A DNA stretch of 64,000 nt, from assembly GCF_026210795.1 (NCBI RefSeq), contig NC_089435.1, positions 4,712,001-4,776,000 on the forward strand, given 5' to 3'. This DNA comes from Rhizophagus irregularis. Taxonomy: Eukaryota > Glomeromycota > Glomeromycetes > Glomerales > Glomeraceae. Position 1 is the stretch's first letter. Each line of letters begins with the position of its first letter. The position numbers were made by a program, and so were the translations under genes. The notes beneath the pieces are model-generated. The model searched no databases and was not told the DNA's origin. It was given only the letters and a program-made list of their open reading frames with translations. This document shows, one piece after another, positions 46,610 to 59,200 of this stretch.

Positions 46610-47073
46610 GCAATAATAATAATAGTAATAATAATAATCATAATAATAATGATGTTAATAATAATCAAAATCAGGATCAAAATCAAATTCAAGATCAAAA
46701 TCAAAATCAAAGTCAAAATCAAAATCAAAAAAATCATAATAATTTGGATCAATGTTTAAAAAATAATTTACCTATAATTTATATAGCAACAGATTCTAAT
46801 CAACCAAAAAAAGATTTTTCAAAATTTTATAATAATTTATCATGTATTTTTACTTTATTTGATTTTGAAAAAGATTTAAAAATTTTAAAGAATTTATCAA
46901 GTGATTATGATAAAAATATTAATTTATCAAATTTTTATATACCTTTAATAGATTTATTAATAACAGCTCATAGTGGGATTTTTATTGGTACTGAAAATAG
47001 TACTTTTTCAAGGATGGCTTATGAAGTAAATAATTTATCTAATGGTAAAGATGCCATGTCAACGGATTGTTAG
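45373..47073 (+). CDS. O-fucosyltransferase family protein with poly-Asn insert (copy F)
   Basis: An uninterrupted 566-residue frame. A membrane anchor lies at about residues 17-44, followed by an (Ile-Asp-Thr)n and Thr/Ser-rich stem. YLPHSGFHNQHGALMNAI near residue 126, with NRTLIMPPVL, is the classical opening motif of fungal O-fucosyltransferase-like proteins. GLHIRLGDG (His365, Arg367) is the GDP-fucose-binding HxR motif. IYIATDS (about 473) and TAHSGIFIGTENSTFSRMAY are the later conserved blocks. Between HxR and IATD lies a long Asn/Gln/Asp-rich insert encoded by AAT and CAAAAT repeats. It is probably a Golgi or ER type II glycosyltransferase. It belongs to a different branch from copies A-E: no YC-x3-C, no intron, canonical HxRxGD. 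The acceptor is unknown. Confidence 0.8.
45538..45720 (+). repeat. Coding repeats in the copy F stem
   Basis: ATTGATACT-type units encode the Asp-Thr/Ile run, and ACTACCACTTC-type units encode the Thr/Ser run. Confidence 0.8.
46570..46740 (+). repeat. Coding AAT and CAAAAT microsatellites in copy F
   Basis: These encode the poly-Asn then Asn-Gln/Asp-Gln insert between the two catalytic-domain motifs. Confidence 0.85.
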
Positions 47074-50000
47074 CTGGTATAACAATTAGCAATTAGTCAA
47101 TTTAAAAATTAGAATTTAGTAATTAGAAAATTAGAAATTAGAAAAATTAGAATTTAAAAATTTAGTTAACTATATACATAACATATATTTGTAATAATAT
47201 AATAAATTTATTTGATGTTCATAAAATTTTTTCAATATCTTACTCTCGTTGATTTGATAATTTTTTTTCGAATTTCAAATTTTAAGTGGCCACATTAAAA
47301 TACATAAATGCAGTAAATGCAGGAGATATTATTTACTTATTTATTGTTTGACGTATACAATACAACAATAAATAAAATAAATGTAAATATGCTGTAAGAG
47401 AATTTTAAAATTTTTTTTTTGTCGATCTAGAATAGAATATACACTAAACTATTTCGAAAAAGAAAAAGATGATCTTTTTGATAAGAAAAAAAAAAATGAA
47501 ATACCTTGGAATACCTGGAAAAAGACGGAATTTCTTATTTATTATTTTAAACTTAATTTAACCCGTTTTTACTTAATAAGTAAGACAATATTTTCCCTAT
47601 ATAAATGTTATATGATTACTTAAAATTCTTTTTAGGACTCCATAATAAGGTAATAAATAAAAAAGAATTCTCAAAAAGAAAATTTAGAAATGAATTCCAA
47701 ATTAAGAAATTCTATAGATGTAAATTATTGTTTTATTGTGTCTAACCCTTATTATATATATATATTATTATTATTATTTTTAACTAATAACGCCATTGAT
47801 TCATCTAAAAAAAAATTTTTAATCATTCATTGGTAATTATTTTTTTTATCACAAATATTTTGATAAAATTTTAAAAAGATGTGAAAGATGTGAAAGATGT
47901 GAAAGAAAAAAAAAAAATTTTAAAATTTTAAACTTTTTTTTATTTTGTTTCAATAACCTTTCATTAGTCTTCATATTCTTCACACTCTTCACAGTTTCAC
48001 AGCCTTCACATGTAATGTAAATAACACTTTTTTACTAAATCTTTAATGCATGGGATTTTTAAGGATATGTTTCAAAAGATTTCATGAATACAAAGAAAAC
48101 AAAGAATTCTTCATCATGATCTTCCGGGTAATGATTCATGCAAGAAATGCGAATCAAAAAAAAAGCGAGAAAGAATTTTTTATTAAAAATAATTATATAA
48201 AATATATTAAACAATATTCTTACAAAAGAATAAATATATAAAATATGTTAAACAATATTCTTACAAACTACAAAAAAATAAACAATATTCTTACAAATAT
48301 AAAATAAAAAGAATTCTTACGAAGAAATAAATATCTAAAATAGAATACATGTACTGTATATTAAACAGAGTTCTATAAATACTTTCGACTTTTTTATTGG
48401 AATTGGAAAGGCTTGGAATTGGAGATTCCAAATATTTCAATGCACATCACTGCTATACATAGGTACATGAAAAAATTTAAAATTTAAAATTGTATCCGGG
48501 TATCTATGGGCCGTGATATACGATATATAAAATATATTAAACAAAAATTCTTACAAAGATAATTCTCGCAAGCATTATTAATTCTCTCAGTTAATTTTCT
48601 TAAAGATAATTCTCTCAATGATAATTCTCTCAAGGAAAAATTCTCCCAGGATCTCTCAATATATATAAATCTATTTTTAGGATAGTTCGAGGATATTACC
48701 ATATAATTCTTGCATGCAAAGTAACAAAGATAATTCTCACAGGTGATTCTCCCAAAGATAATTCTTAAAAAGGATTTTTCCTCAATAAGTCTCAAAAAAA
48801 TCCCATTCACAATTTACAAAAGCAAAACAAACTCATAAGGTAAATTTATACCCATAAGGTAAAATTAACCCAAATCGAAGACCAACTTCAACCGATCCTT
48901 ATGCCCCTATTCCCCAGTCACAAACTTAACTAGTTTAGGGAATTCGTAATCTACTTAAGTTTTCCATTTAGTATGTTTATTATGTCATAATTCAACTTGG
49001 GAACGAACTTTATGCCCCAGACCAAAACCCCTATCTGTTAGGGAATTAGTTTGTAGGGTTGAAATATGTTTCAGTTACCATGTTGATTTAGGAAATGGTC
49101 GTTGTTTGGATTACAACATATATGTGATCAGATTGGTTATATATTGTTTACATTTATTTATGAGACGCCAAAGTAAGTTAATAAGTTTATGTACATCGTT
49201 GAATGCCAGACTAATGTTAATTCGGTATTTATTGATATTTAACTCTAATCATCAAACAATAAGTACAATAAGTACAGCATATCATCACATGTTTCATTTG
49301 GGATAAAATATTTTCTACAGCAATTTGAAATATCAGAGTTTGAACAATTGATTTATCACATTATCACTTTACTCATAATATACGTAATACAATATACAGT
49401 ACACTGGTTAGCTTCGAATAGCTTTCACCGGGTTTTCCAAACATTAATTCGAATGTATCATATGTCATGTAATTGTGTAATTCTATTATTAGGTATTATA
49501 TAATTGGCGATTCTTTAACGAACAAATTATTTACATGAAAAAGCGAAACGAATTCGAATCATATTCAAACATTTTTCGAATACTAAAATCTCAGTTTCAT
49601 CTATCAAGGGGGCAAGACGTTTTGGAAGATATTGTTCGTTGATCTAATTTCGAGGTCTTATTTTACGCGGCGTATTATTAGTATCATCATTAAACTTTAT
49701 TTTATCATTGTACTACTTTCCATTTATTATGTTAAGAACTCATCAGGTATACAACAGTTATACATATATTGCCAGTATCGATCGTTATTGTAGGTTATGC
49801 TGGTCCTAAGATGTTGCCGCACGAACGAGCTTCAAGAGGACGCGAGGAATGATGATGACGATGAGGAAGAATAATTGGAAGAGGAAGTATCCATGATAAT
49901 CTTTTTTTTCATTGAAAGCATTGAAAGCAACAATTATAAGTCCCTAAGTAATATTTTACTTCATCTACATACAGCAATTACAGCATGGTAATTAATATGT

Positions 50001-51586
50001 AACTTATATCATTGGATATAAGCACGCAGCTTTAAACGGATAATTTTTAGGAATACCAGACTTCCAAATCAAATTATACCATAATATTTAAGGGAAAAAT
50101 CTTCATAAATATGACAAAAGGGAATTCAAATCTATGGAATGTAATTTTCGTCTATATTAATGAATGATGGTAACTAATTATACATTCAAATGTTATCAAC
50201 ATCTTAATTAATCAAATAACTTATACTTAATATAAAAATTCATACAATTCAGATATAACTAATAAAGAGCGAATTTATAATGCATTTTTTTTACGCGCTA
50301 CGCATTTTCAATGTGTCATGGGAGTATCGTTTAAGAAAGATTTACAAAAAAAAAATAATATTTTTTTTTCTTTATTTGAAAAGAGGATTTTAAGTAAATA
50401 GGTTGATTTAAAATTGTCTTATAGAGTGTATATGATGCGTATACTGCGACTGCGTATATCAGATAAATTTCAATATTAATTAATCTAGTATCCGCAGTAT
50501 ACCGATCATATGATATTTTGATGGTTATGGTTATTTACTAAAATTTTTTATTGTTAACAACAAATTGGCTGTTCCTGTTTAATATTTTAGTAATTGCTAA
50601 CAACAAAAAACTTTAGTAAATAGTCGGGTCTGGTGAAATTCAGAATGCCAATGTTACATCTCGATTAACAAAATCAAGAAACAACTTGTACAAAAAAAAT
50701 GTCGACATATTCCAGAATACAAAATTTCGGTATTATATATTAATTTGAAATAAAGTGCGTATCAAAATAGACAAAGTATCGGAATTTGGATTTTGTGGTT
50801 CGCGATCGAGATCTTAAACATGTGTCAATCAGAATTTACAGTAGTTGTTTTATATAATGTCAGGATTCTGTATTTCGTAATTTAGGACAGTTCCCGATAT
50901 GAAAAAGCTTGATTTTTTTGATGTTGAGAAAGGCGCAATAGATAGATGATGAAGGAATGAGCATTCATAGTTAATTTCTTTCATATTTCGAAGAAAGTAA
51001 AAATATAAATTTTATAAACTTTTCAATGATTTCGCAGATTATTGATTTGTGTAACAAGAACTTTTTGATATAACCGAAGAGTAATAATTATATGTGTGAG
51101 GTAATAGTACCGATTACCGAATGGTTTAGTATGGTATAAATATGGATTTAGGATTTGAGGTGTCGACTCAATTGAATTTTTGTAATTGATTTGAAGATCG
51201 AAAAAAAATAAAGTTGATTTTTATTCTTGTAATTTGAATATGTAATATTTTTTTGGCATTTTTTTTTTTACGTGTTTCCGGGTATATTGAAGCGTTTAGC
51301 CTTATTTACATAGAATAGATTTCTTAATCTTTCTCCATAGATTTTTTCAGAATTGCAAATAAAAGAACAAGTATAATCTTCCTGCAGTATAATAAATTTT
51401 AATAATAGTTTTTATTTAATAAAAAAATTTGGTTATATTAATAAAATTCATTAATTATAAGGATTATTACCAAAATATCAATTCTGTGCTCGATATAATT
51501 AAAATTATTTCAAAAAAAAAAACTTGAATGTCTTAAAACATGCCAGCCAACAGTTCATCTTTTACACTTCATACCAATATACAAAA

Positions 51587-51624
51587 CCTGATTTCAAGTC
51601 AGATGATCTTTCATCGCTAGACCA
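51587..51624 (-). other. tRNA-like relic (A box plus anticodon arm)
   Basis: On the minus strand TGGTCTAGCGATG (51624-51612) resembles a tRNA A box. TCTGA-CTTGAAA-TCAGG (51603-51587) folds as a five-pair anticodon stem with a 7-base loop and TGA anticodon. No B box (GGTTCRA) or acceptor stem follows, so it is not an intact tRNA gene. It may be a decayed tRNA or the head of a tRNA-derived SINE. Confidence 0.3.
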
Positions 51625-51759
51625 CTATCACATAAAAACATGTAGAATCAGGTATTTGAAATACTAGAGCATAAGGAAAGAGTATAAAACATATGTTATA
51701 ACTTATGATTTATTAATAAATTGGTTAACAAACCCTAATTAAAAAACAATAAAAACTAT

Positions 51760-52110
51760 TAAAACCAATTACCCAAACTAGCTAAAGAATGGCTTGATTT
51801 AATGAAAAATCCAAAATAAAAATTTAGCGATTCTGAACAATTGACACAGCAAATGAGTATATCATTAGAGAAGCAGGAGCTGAAAAGTTCAATAAAAGCA
51901 ATAAAATAAAAGCGAAGTATTTATTTTTTACTTACACACATGCTATCTTAATGTAGATGAATTTAGGGAAACATTAAAAATGAATCTAAGTACGAGTTTA
52001 TTCATAGAATCATCACAAACAGGTGAGAAAATTTTGGAAGGTTCTGTTTTACTTGCATCTTTCTTTGTAAAATTATCATGGCTATCTACTGTAATCCAAC
52101 CGGATTACAA
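51760..52110 (+). pseudogene. Possible decayed coding sequence
   Basis: Open fragments AKEWLDLMKNPK, FSDSEQLTQQMSISLEK and GEKILEGSVLLASFFVKLSW follow each other in different frames with intervening stops. They look more protein-like than the surrounding DNA. The family is not recognised, and this could be chance. Confidence 0.25.
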
Positions 52111-52534
52111 AAAAATGTAAAATTTTGGTGATAGTGGGCTTGTTAAAGAGTAGTCTTTTAGTGATAACCCATCAATTAATGAACGTATAAGAAAAAATTT
52201 AATAATCCGCAGTAGAAATATCATTTATCACAGGCAATACCAAGGTCCATTTGGATGCTACTCATTTTTTGTAAAAAGTCGGATTTATTGGTACAAGCTG
52301 GATTGTTTTTCGTTCAAGTTTCTTCACCTATATGTAAGATAGCAGTATAGATGAAACCTAAATTATAGCTCTTGCAAAAAATATTCAAGTTTCGATGCTT
52401 ATTATGTAATGATCTCAATCCATATGACGTAATGAAAGAATTTATCATGGTTATAACCATCTTTATCATTATTAAATGTCAGTAGAAATGAGATGCTTAC
52501 GTTATTAACATTTTGTATATAATGAACTCGACTA

Positions 52535-52683
52535 TTACCACGTTCTGGTTTTTGTAATTCTTCGGTATCATTTTCATAGAATAATTCGAGCAATTTTATT
52601 ACTTTTTTACCATCTCGAAAATCTTTATCTATTGCAATTGATTTCTGGAATCTTTTTTTCGCCTTATTAAAGGGAATAATGAG
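52535..52683 (-). pseudogene. Possible orphan exon or gene fragment
   Basis: The minus strand is open for about 50 codons with balanced composition (KKRFQKSIAIDKDFRDGKKV, then LELFYENDTEELQKPERGN), ending at a good donor-like AAC|GTAAGC near 52500. No flanking exons were found. No family recognised. Confidence 0.3.
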
Positions 52684-53213
52684 TGAGATTGAAACTTCTC
52701 TCTTTCAATAGAAGCGGACGATTACAGACGATACTTCGCCATCTAGAGATATTGTTTATTTTCCTTTTATTGTTTAACGAGAAAGAAGTACCTCTACAAT
52801 CAAACAAATGAGATTCAGAAACGTGAATATTAATGCTCTATTAATCATAAGGGATTATACTCAGATTTTCTAGAAATCACGTGATAAATACATCAAGGAA
52901 ACTGAGTCGTACAATGTTAAAAATCTCCTTACTTTTGCCGCACGACGGACTGTATAAAAAGGATAAATTTGTGAATGTTTATGTTCACTACGATTTTTAA
53001 TCACTTGCCAAACAGTACATTTACTAAAATAATTTATATGACAAAAAAATTATTAATATAAAAAAAATATTTTTTCACACATTTGATTAGACGATATATA
53101 GTAAGTTTTGACTACATATATTTTTAAATGAGTAGCATAGGATTTTTTTTTTAATACTTTTATTAATTAAGTTAATAAAATTATATAATTACGTAAATAA
53201 TTAATTATTATTA

Positions 53214-56200
53214 TTAATAATACGGAAATAATCTACCACCAACATTGCTACTATTTATCTCGAAATACAATCTCATAGCCTCTCTCATTTCCACAAATAA
53301 TTGAGTAATTAACATATCCTGTTGCATCTTTAATGGTGGATCATCAAACATCGATCTTGCTTGTCTTATCTTATGATGGAATTCTGTTACTTCTTCATTC
53401 TGTATGAAAAATAATGAAAAATCGTTTTAATAAATAGATAATTGAAATTTTTTTTTATATGCTTACCTTATTAATAAGACTATCCAAAAGTGTACACCAT
53501 TCCTGAGAATACAACATAACAATATCACTTCCAATTAAATGTAGAAATGTTATCAAGTCCATAAACATTTCCCAATAAGGAACTCCATTAGGCTGAAAAA
53601 ACACAAAAAAATAATGAAATCTTATTTGAATAATAATAATAATAATAAATGCTTATTTATATTTCCTTACCAAAACATCTTTATCTTCAGTAACGCTAAT
53701 TAATTGTTTCCTAATACTAGGCCAAATAGAATTCCAAAATCTTCTTTCAGCCATAGTTAAATTGTTAGCTAATCTTTGATGCAATTTAGGTGCTTCGCTA
53801 ATTTTATTTTCTTGTAGTTTCGAAGTTTGTAAGCAAAGCACTGTCCAAATTTTTACTAAAACAAATGATTGATAAGCTAATTCCCCTGAATGTGTATAAA
53901 GATAATTCACATCTCCTGCTATTACTTCATTAAATGGTTGTTTAAGTGCAAGTGATAATAAATCTGTAATGTTATCTTGAAAATCAAATATTGTTGTAAC
54001 TAATCCTGTTGATGAATCTGCTTTTAAAATCCCTAATAATATCCAATTTAATAATCGTATTGTGCGTCTAGAATCTGTCGACTATAGTAAAAAAAAAAAA
54101 TAAATATTAAAGTTCAAATTGTTTAAAATATTTTTATTTTTTTTTTTTAAAAAAAAATAATAATTTAATACCTTTTGCCATAAAAATATCTTTGTCAATA
54201 GATCATATTTTTCACTACACATAGCAACAGCTAATTGACTTGCACATACTCCGATTTTAAAATCTTTTTTCGAGTACTGTTTCGTTATAGGAGGATTTTC
54301 CAAAAAATTTGTGCAATCCTCAAATAGATATTCCGATACATTTGAAAAAAAAGGCCTTCGTTGTTGACTTGACGAATTAACTTTAATTCTTTGTTCAATG
54401 CTTCTAAACCATGGATACGTTGATGGTTGCATGTCCCATAATACAAGCTATAAAAAAAATTATTTATATAATATTTAAAAAAAATATATATATATATAGT
54501 ATTATGTGCCCTTTTAAATACCTGTAATAATATTATCAATGTATCTCTATTCAATCTATTCCTTGCTCCTCTATAAAATATTTTTATTTCTTCAAGTATT
54601 ACTTCACCAAAAGCATTACTTTGATCAGATGGTGAAACTACTTCACTTATTGCACTATAAGCTGCCAATAATTTTACAAATGATTCTATAGTAGGTCCAC
54701 ATTTATTAATTACATGTTTCAGGAAATTCCTTACAGGGTGAATCAAATGCTATTTGAAAATACAAATAAGGTAAAATTGAAAATATCTTTTTTTTAAAAG
54801 ATAAGTAAATAAATAAATAAATAAAACAAATACCTTCGCATGAAGCGGATTGTTCTTTAATATAATGGAAATCATATTAAGTATAGGATTAACATCCCAA
54901 TCGACACTTTTCCATTCAGTCGTATATTTACTCAACTTTATTAAAAATGATCCTAAATCTAAAAAATAAATAAAAGAAAATAAATTATTTTTTTGAAAAT
55001 TTATTTACTTATTTATTAATTTATTTTTAATTATCCGCTTACCTATCATTAATTGTTCACTATATGGTTTTGAGTAAACTAATTCCACATATTTATTCAA
55101 GTTATGTAATACAGTAGATACAATTTTACGATTTGTGAACTTAAATAATTGATTTATAACATCTCTTATTGGTTCAACACAAAGATAAGTCGGTTCAATA
55201 TTTTCATCATGTGTTGGAATAACTTCATCTCTTATTATATCACGTAATACTCTAAACATGTCTAGTTCAGTATTTGTTTCATCCGCAACTGTTTGATTCT
55301 TAGAAATAAAATTCAAATTAAAAAAATTTTTTTTTTTAAACACTATCATTATCATAATAATTGAATACCTTAAAAATTAGAACAAACAACCCATTCCTTG
55401 CAAAACTTATGAACGCTGTTCGTAAAAATATTTTTGCGCTCATAACCAAAGAACTTGATGAATCATTTCTTAGCTTTGTCAATAATTTTCCCAACGTAAT
55501 AATATATTTTCCCAAAATATTGACCGTTAACATAGGTGCTCTTTTTAATAATGTGGTAGAAACTTCTATGATAAGTTGTTTATTTTCTTCTGTTACATCT
55601 TTGGATAATAATTCAGAAGCTTTTCTCATAGCGTTTACCAAGTTTTCTTCTAATTGTCTATTGCGTTTATCCTCAATCTTATGCTATAATAAAAAAAATA
55701 TTATTAAAACTTAAGAGTATAATTATCAAAAATACAAATTGCTAAATCACAAATATTTTACCTTATAAACAATCATAAGTAGTAACTCAATCCAATTCTT
55801 AAGCATAAGATGGCTTAGAGTTGACATGTCTACCGAAGAATTAAATAATGCTAATACGACATCTACAAAAACACCACCTGCTAATTCTTCTTCCTGTTCC
55901 GCTGCTAATCTTGTATCTTCTAAAATATTGTTTGATGACTTTAAGTAAATCGGCGTATCCAGTACTCTTTTAAGATTTCCCAAACATGATGTAATAATCA
56001 TATTTTGTGCAAAATCATCAGGTATATATTCAAAATCTCCGATTGATACATTTGACTTTCCATTAACCATTTCCAATTTAGAATTTTTAAATCCTAAATG
56101 AATTAACACCAAATGCTTTAATTTAATGATTTGATCTTGAGTTACTTCAATACCATTTGCTAACATTTGCAGTGCAAGTGTTAACACTATAACCTAAAAA

Positions 56201-59200
56201 AAAATTAACAAATAATAAATAAATCTAATAATTTATCTGAATAACTAATGCATATTAATTACCCTCAGATTTTGCGATTCTGCAACTCTTTGTCCTGGAG
56301 TAGAATTTCCACCGTCCTGAATTTGTTTCAACCCAATTACCAAAATACTATCTGGTCTCATATAGCTTTCCTAAGTAATAATAAATAGTATTAATTACAT
56401 TAATTATGAATTTTTAAAACAATAGTTAAATTTTCATACCAAAATATCGGAAGTGGAAACTTGTTCATTCTCATCATTTTGAGTTAAAGCATCTAATAGT
56501 GTATTCCACTCAATAACTTTAGTAAGTAAAAAAAAGTTTCAGGTAAATATTATCGTAAAAAACAATTCATTGGAACAAATTCATGAATGACTTCGAACCT
56601 TCCCAATCTGGAAATTTTGCATTCAATTTAATCATTAATTTACACAATAGCGTTTTTTCACGAACATTTGCAGTTTTGAAATATCCTTCCCAGCATTTAA
56701 AAGCTAAACGCACGTGCTGTGGCTGCATTGATCTTATATAAGTAATAGCTTTTGTTCTAACAAATTCCTACAAATGAGAAATGAGAACAAAAAAAAAACA
56801 TTTTATTTATTTAATTAACTATTTATTTTTTTTTTAAAAAAAAAAATGGAATTTTAAAATTCACGTATATTAAACAAAAAAAAAGGAACCTACCTCTTCG
56901 TCCCATAAACATCCGACTAAATAGCTAAATATTGGTCCTAGATAGGCAAAAACTCCACTTACTTGTATATCATGTTTTTCATCCAACTTAGAGAATAATC
57001 CATACAAGTTATCAAGACCATCAAATCTTTAAATTAAAATTTTAAAATTAACTAAAATAATAGTATTTCAAAATATATATAATATAATTTTAATAAAACT
57101 GTTACCTAACTTCCCAATCAGAATGTTCAAATACTTTACTGACTGAAGCAAGAAAGAACCTTGAATCTGCCCAAACAATTTTCATCAATAATTGCAAAGT
57201 TATATCTGATGATGTATCATGTAAGGGAGATAATTCCTTCCATACACTATATCAACATTTTATAAAATTAATAAACTTCAATATTAATTGTACTTTACTA
57301 ATATACATATTTACCTTGGAAGAAGTTCAGGAATACAACTATTGACAAATTCATTCTTATTGAAAATTAGACCTGCAGATGTGATAAATTTCCAAAATCC
57401 TTTTACTATGTCTCCACGAACTTCTAGTTTATCAAATTTAGCATACATCAACAAGCATTGAATTAAAGGGTCATCAGCAGTAAGATTAGAGCCTTGAGTC
57501 GAGTCTTTAAAATTAGACAATCTTTTTGGGTGGCTATTAATCAATGGACATCAATGAACATTAAGTTTCGATCAAGCTAGGAAATATAAAACTAAAAAAA
57601 AATATTTGAAATCCACCTTAAATTAATTGGCTTTTCAGGTAATGAATCAAATATTCCAACATTATATATCATTTCCAATGGGCAATTATAAGAGTATAAA
57701 GCCAATACAATTGTAACTTTGACAAAGGATCTTGCACTTTAAATTTAGTAAATAATGTAAATAAATGCGAATGACATATACAAAAATGTGAAAAATCATA
57801 AATATTTAAACCTTGCAATTTCTGCACCATATCCTCCTTCGTTTATCTTTTTGATCATTTCAAAAGCCGCTTCATTGACATCTGATATAATGCTTTGGAT
57901 GTTACTTCGCACGAGTAGATGTCCAAGACCAATCATAACTTGATACCACATAACCTCCATAAATGTAGTGTATTGTTCGATTGATGGTGAAAGGTTGGCT
58001 AAAAGTGGAAGGAAATCGGAAAATATTGAACCTGGAAGACCAATACTACAAAAAAAAAATTTATCAATTAGAATTAAATCGGATAAATGGATAAAGGATA
58101 AATAATACTTACCCAGTACGAACCATCACTTCCATCCACTGTAATGCTCGAGTTAATTCAACAGCATCTCCTTCTTTGAAAAGCTGTGTAACTAAGGAAA
58201 TTGGATCTGTAACATCGCTGTTATTATTCTCAGTCGACAACAATATTTGATCTGTAGTGCTATATCGATAAGTTGATGATTTTGATGCATTAAATATTTT
58301 ATATAAGGTTTTCAATTCCACAAAAATCTAAAATATAAAACAATTTGTTAGAAATCACTATAGTAAATGAAAAAGAAAAAAGAATATCATACATTAGATT
58401 GATGCTTCATGATATGATAAACATCATCTAACCATCGTGCAATCATATCTTTAAAGGCAGAGAAAAGTAAACCTGCGTGCCATAATCTAATCATACACTT
58501 TAATATACGATCATGGCTCTGAAATTCAGTTTCCTATAAATTATATAATATGATTCAATAAGATGGGAAGATCATTTTATAGCAGTAATTCTTTTATACA
58601 TACCGTTATTACATCCTGCTCACTTTTATTTTCATACAACATTTCTATTTGATCGAAAACTATGTCACAAAACAATCCTTGATTCATATCATGAATTGCA
58701 GACATCCAATTTATTATATATTTTTCTTTCAACATTTTACGACAAACAATATAAGCACCACCTCCAGCAACACTTGGCATCGCCGATGGTTGTCTTTGAT
58801 TTGCTCCATTTCTTTTATTCTCCATCTCATCACGAACTCCAGGAAGTTTGAGCTGAGATGGAGTATACTCACGAGCAATTATAAGTAATTTATCATCTTC
58901 ACTGCATACCCATTCAATCACAGCATAGATTAATCTCTCCAATATGTATCTTGATAGAAAAGAATCTGGCCAACAACGTTTCGTCATCAATAATAATCCA
59001 CATTCGTTTATGGAAATGTTAATATCAGATAAACATGCAGTAATTGCAGTTATTAAAGACTCTACGGTTGGAGAACATTCAATTGCAAATGGTAATGGAA
59101 AAGTGCAATCATGATCCAAAATTTCCCCTACGGATTCGTCACAAAATAATATGGGATGACCATCAATTCGTTCTAAAAATCCATAGTTAGCCATTTGTTG

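Larger units (their letters stand above)
47074..53213. other. Gene-poor stretch, about 6.1 kb
   Basis: No convincing gene. Short AATTAGAAA repeats follow copy F (47085-47165). ATGTGAAAG repeats occur at 47880-47905, and GATAATTCTCTCAA-type degenerate repeats at 48540-48780. Possible coding relics (51760-52110, 52535-52680) and a tRNA-like relic (51587-51624) are listed separately. Confidence 0.45.
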
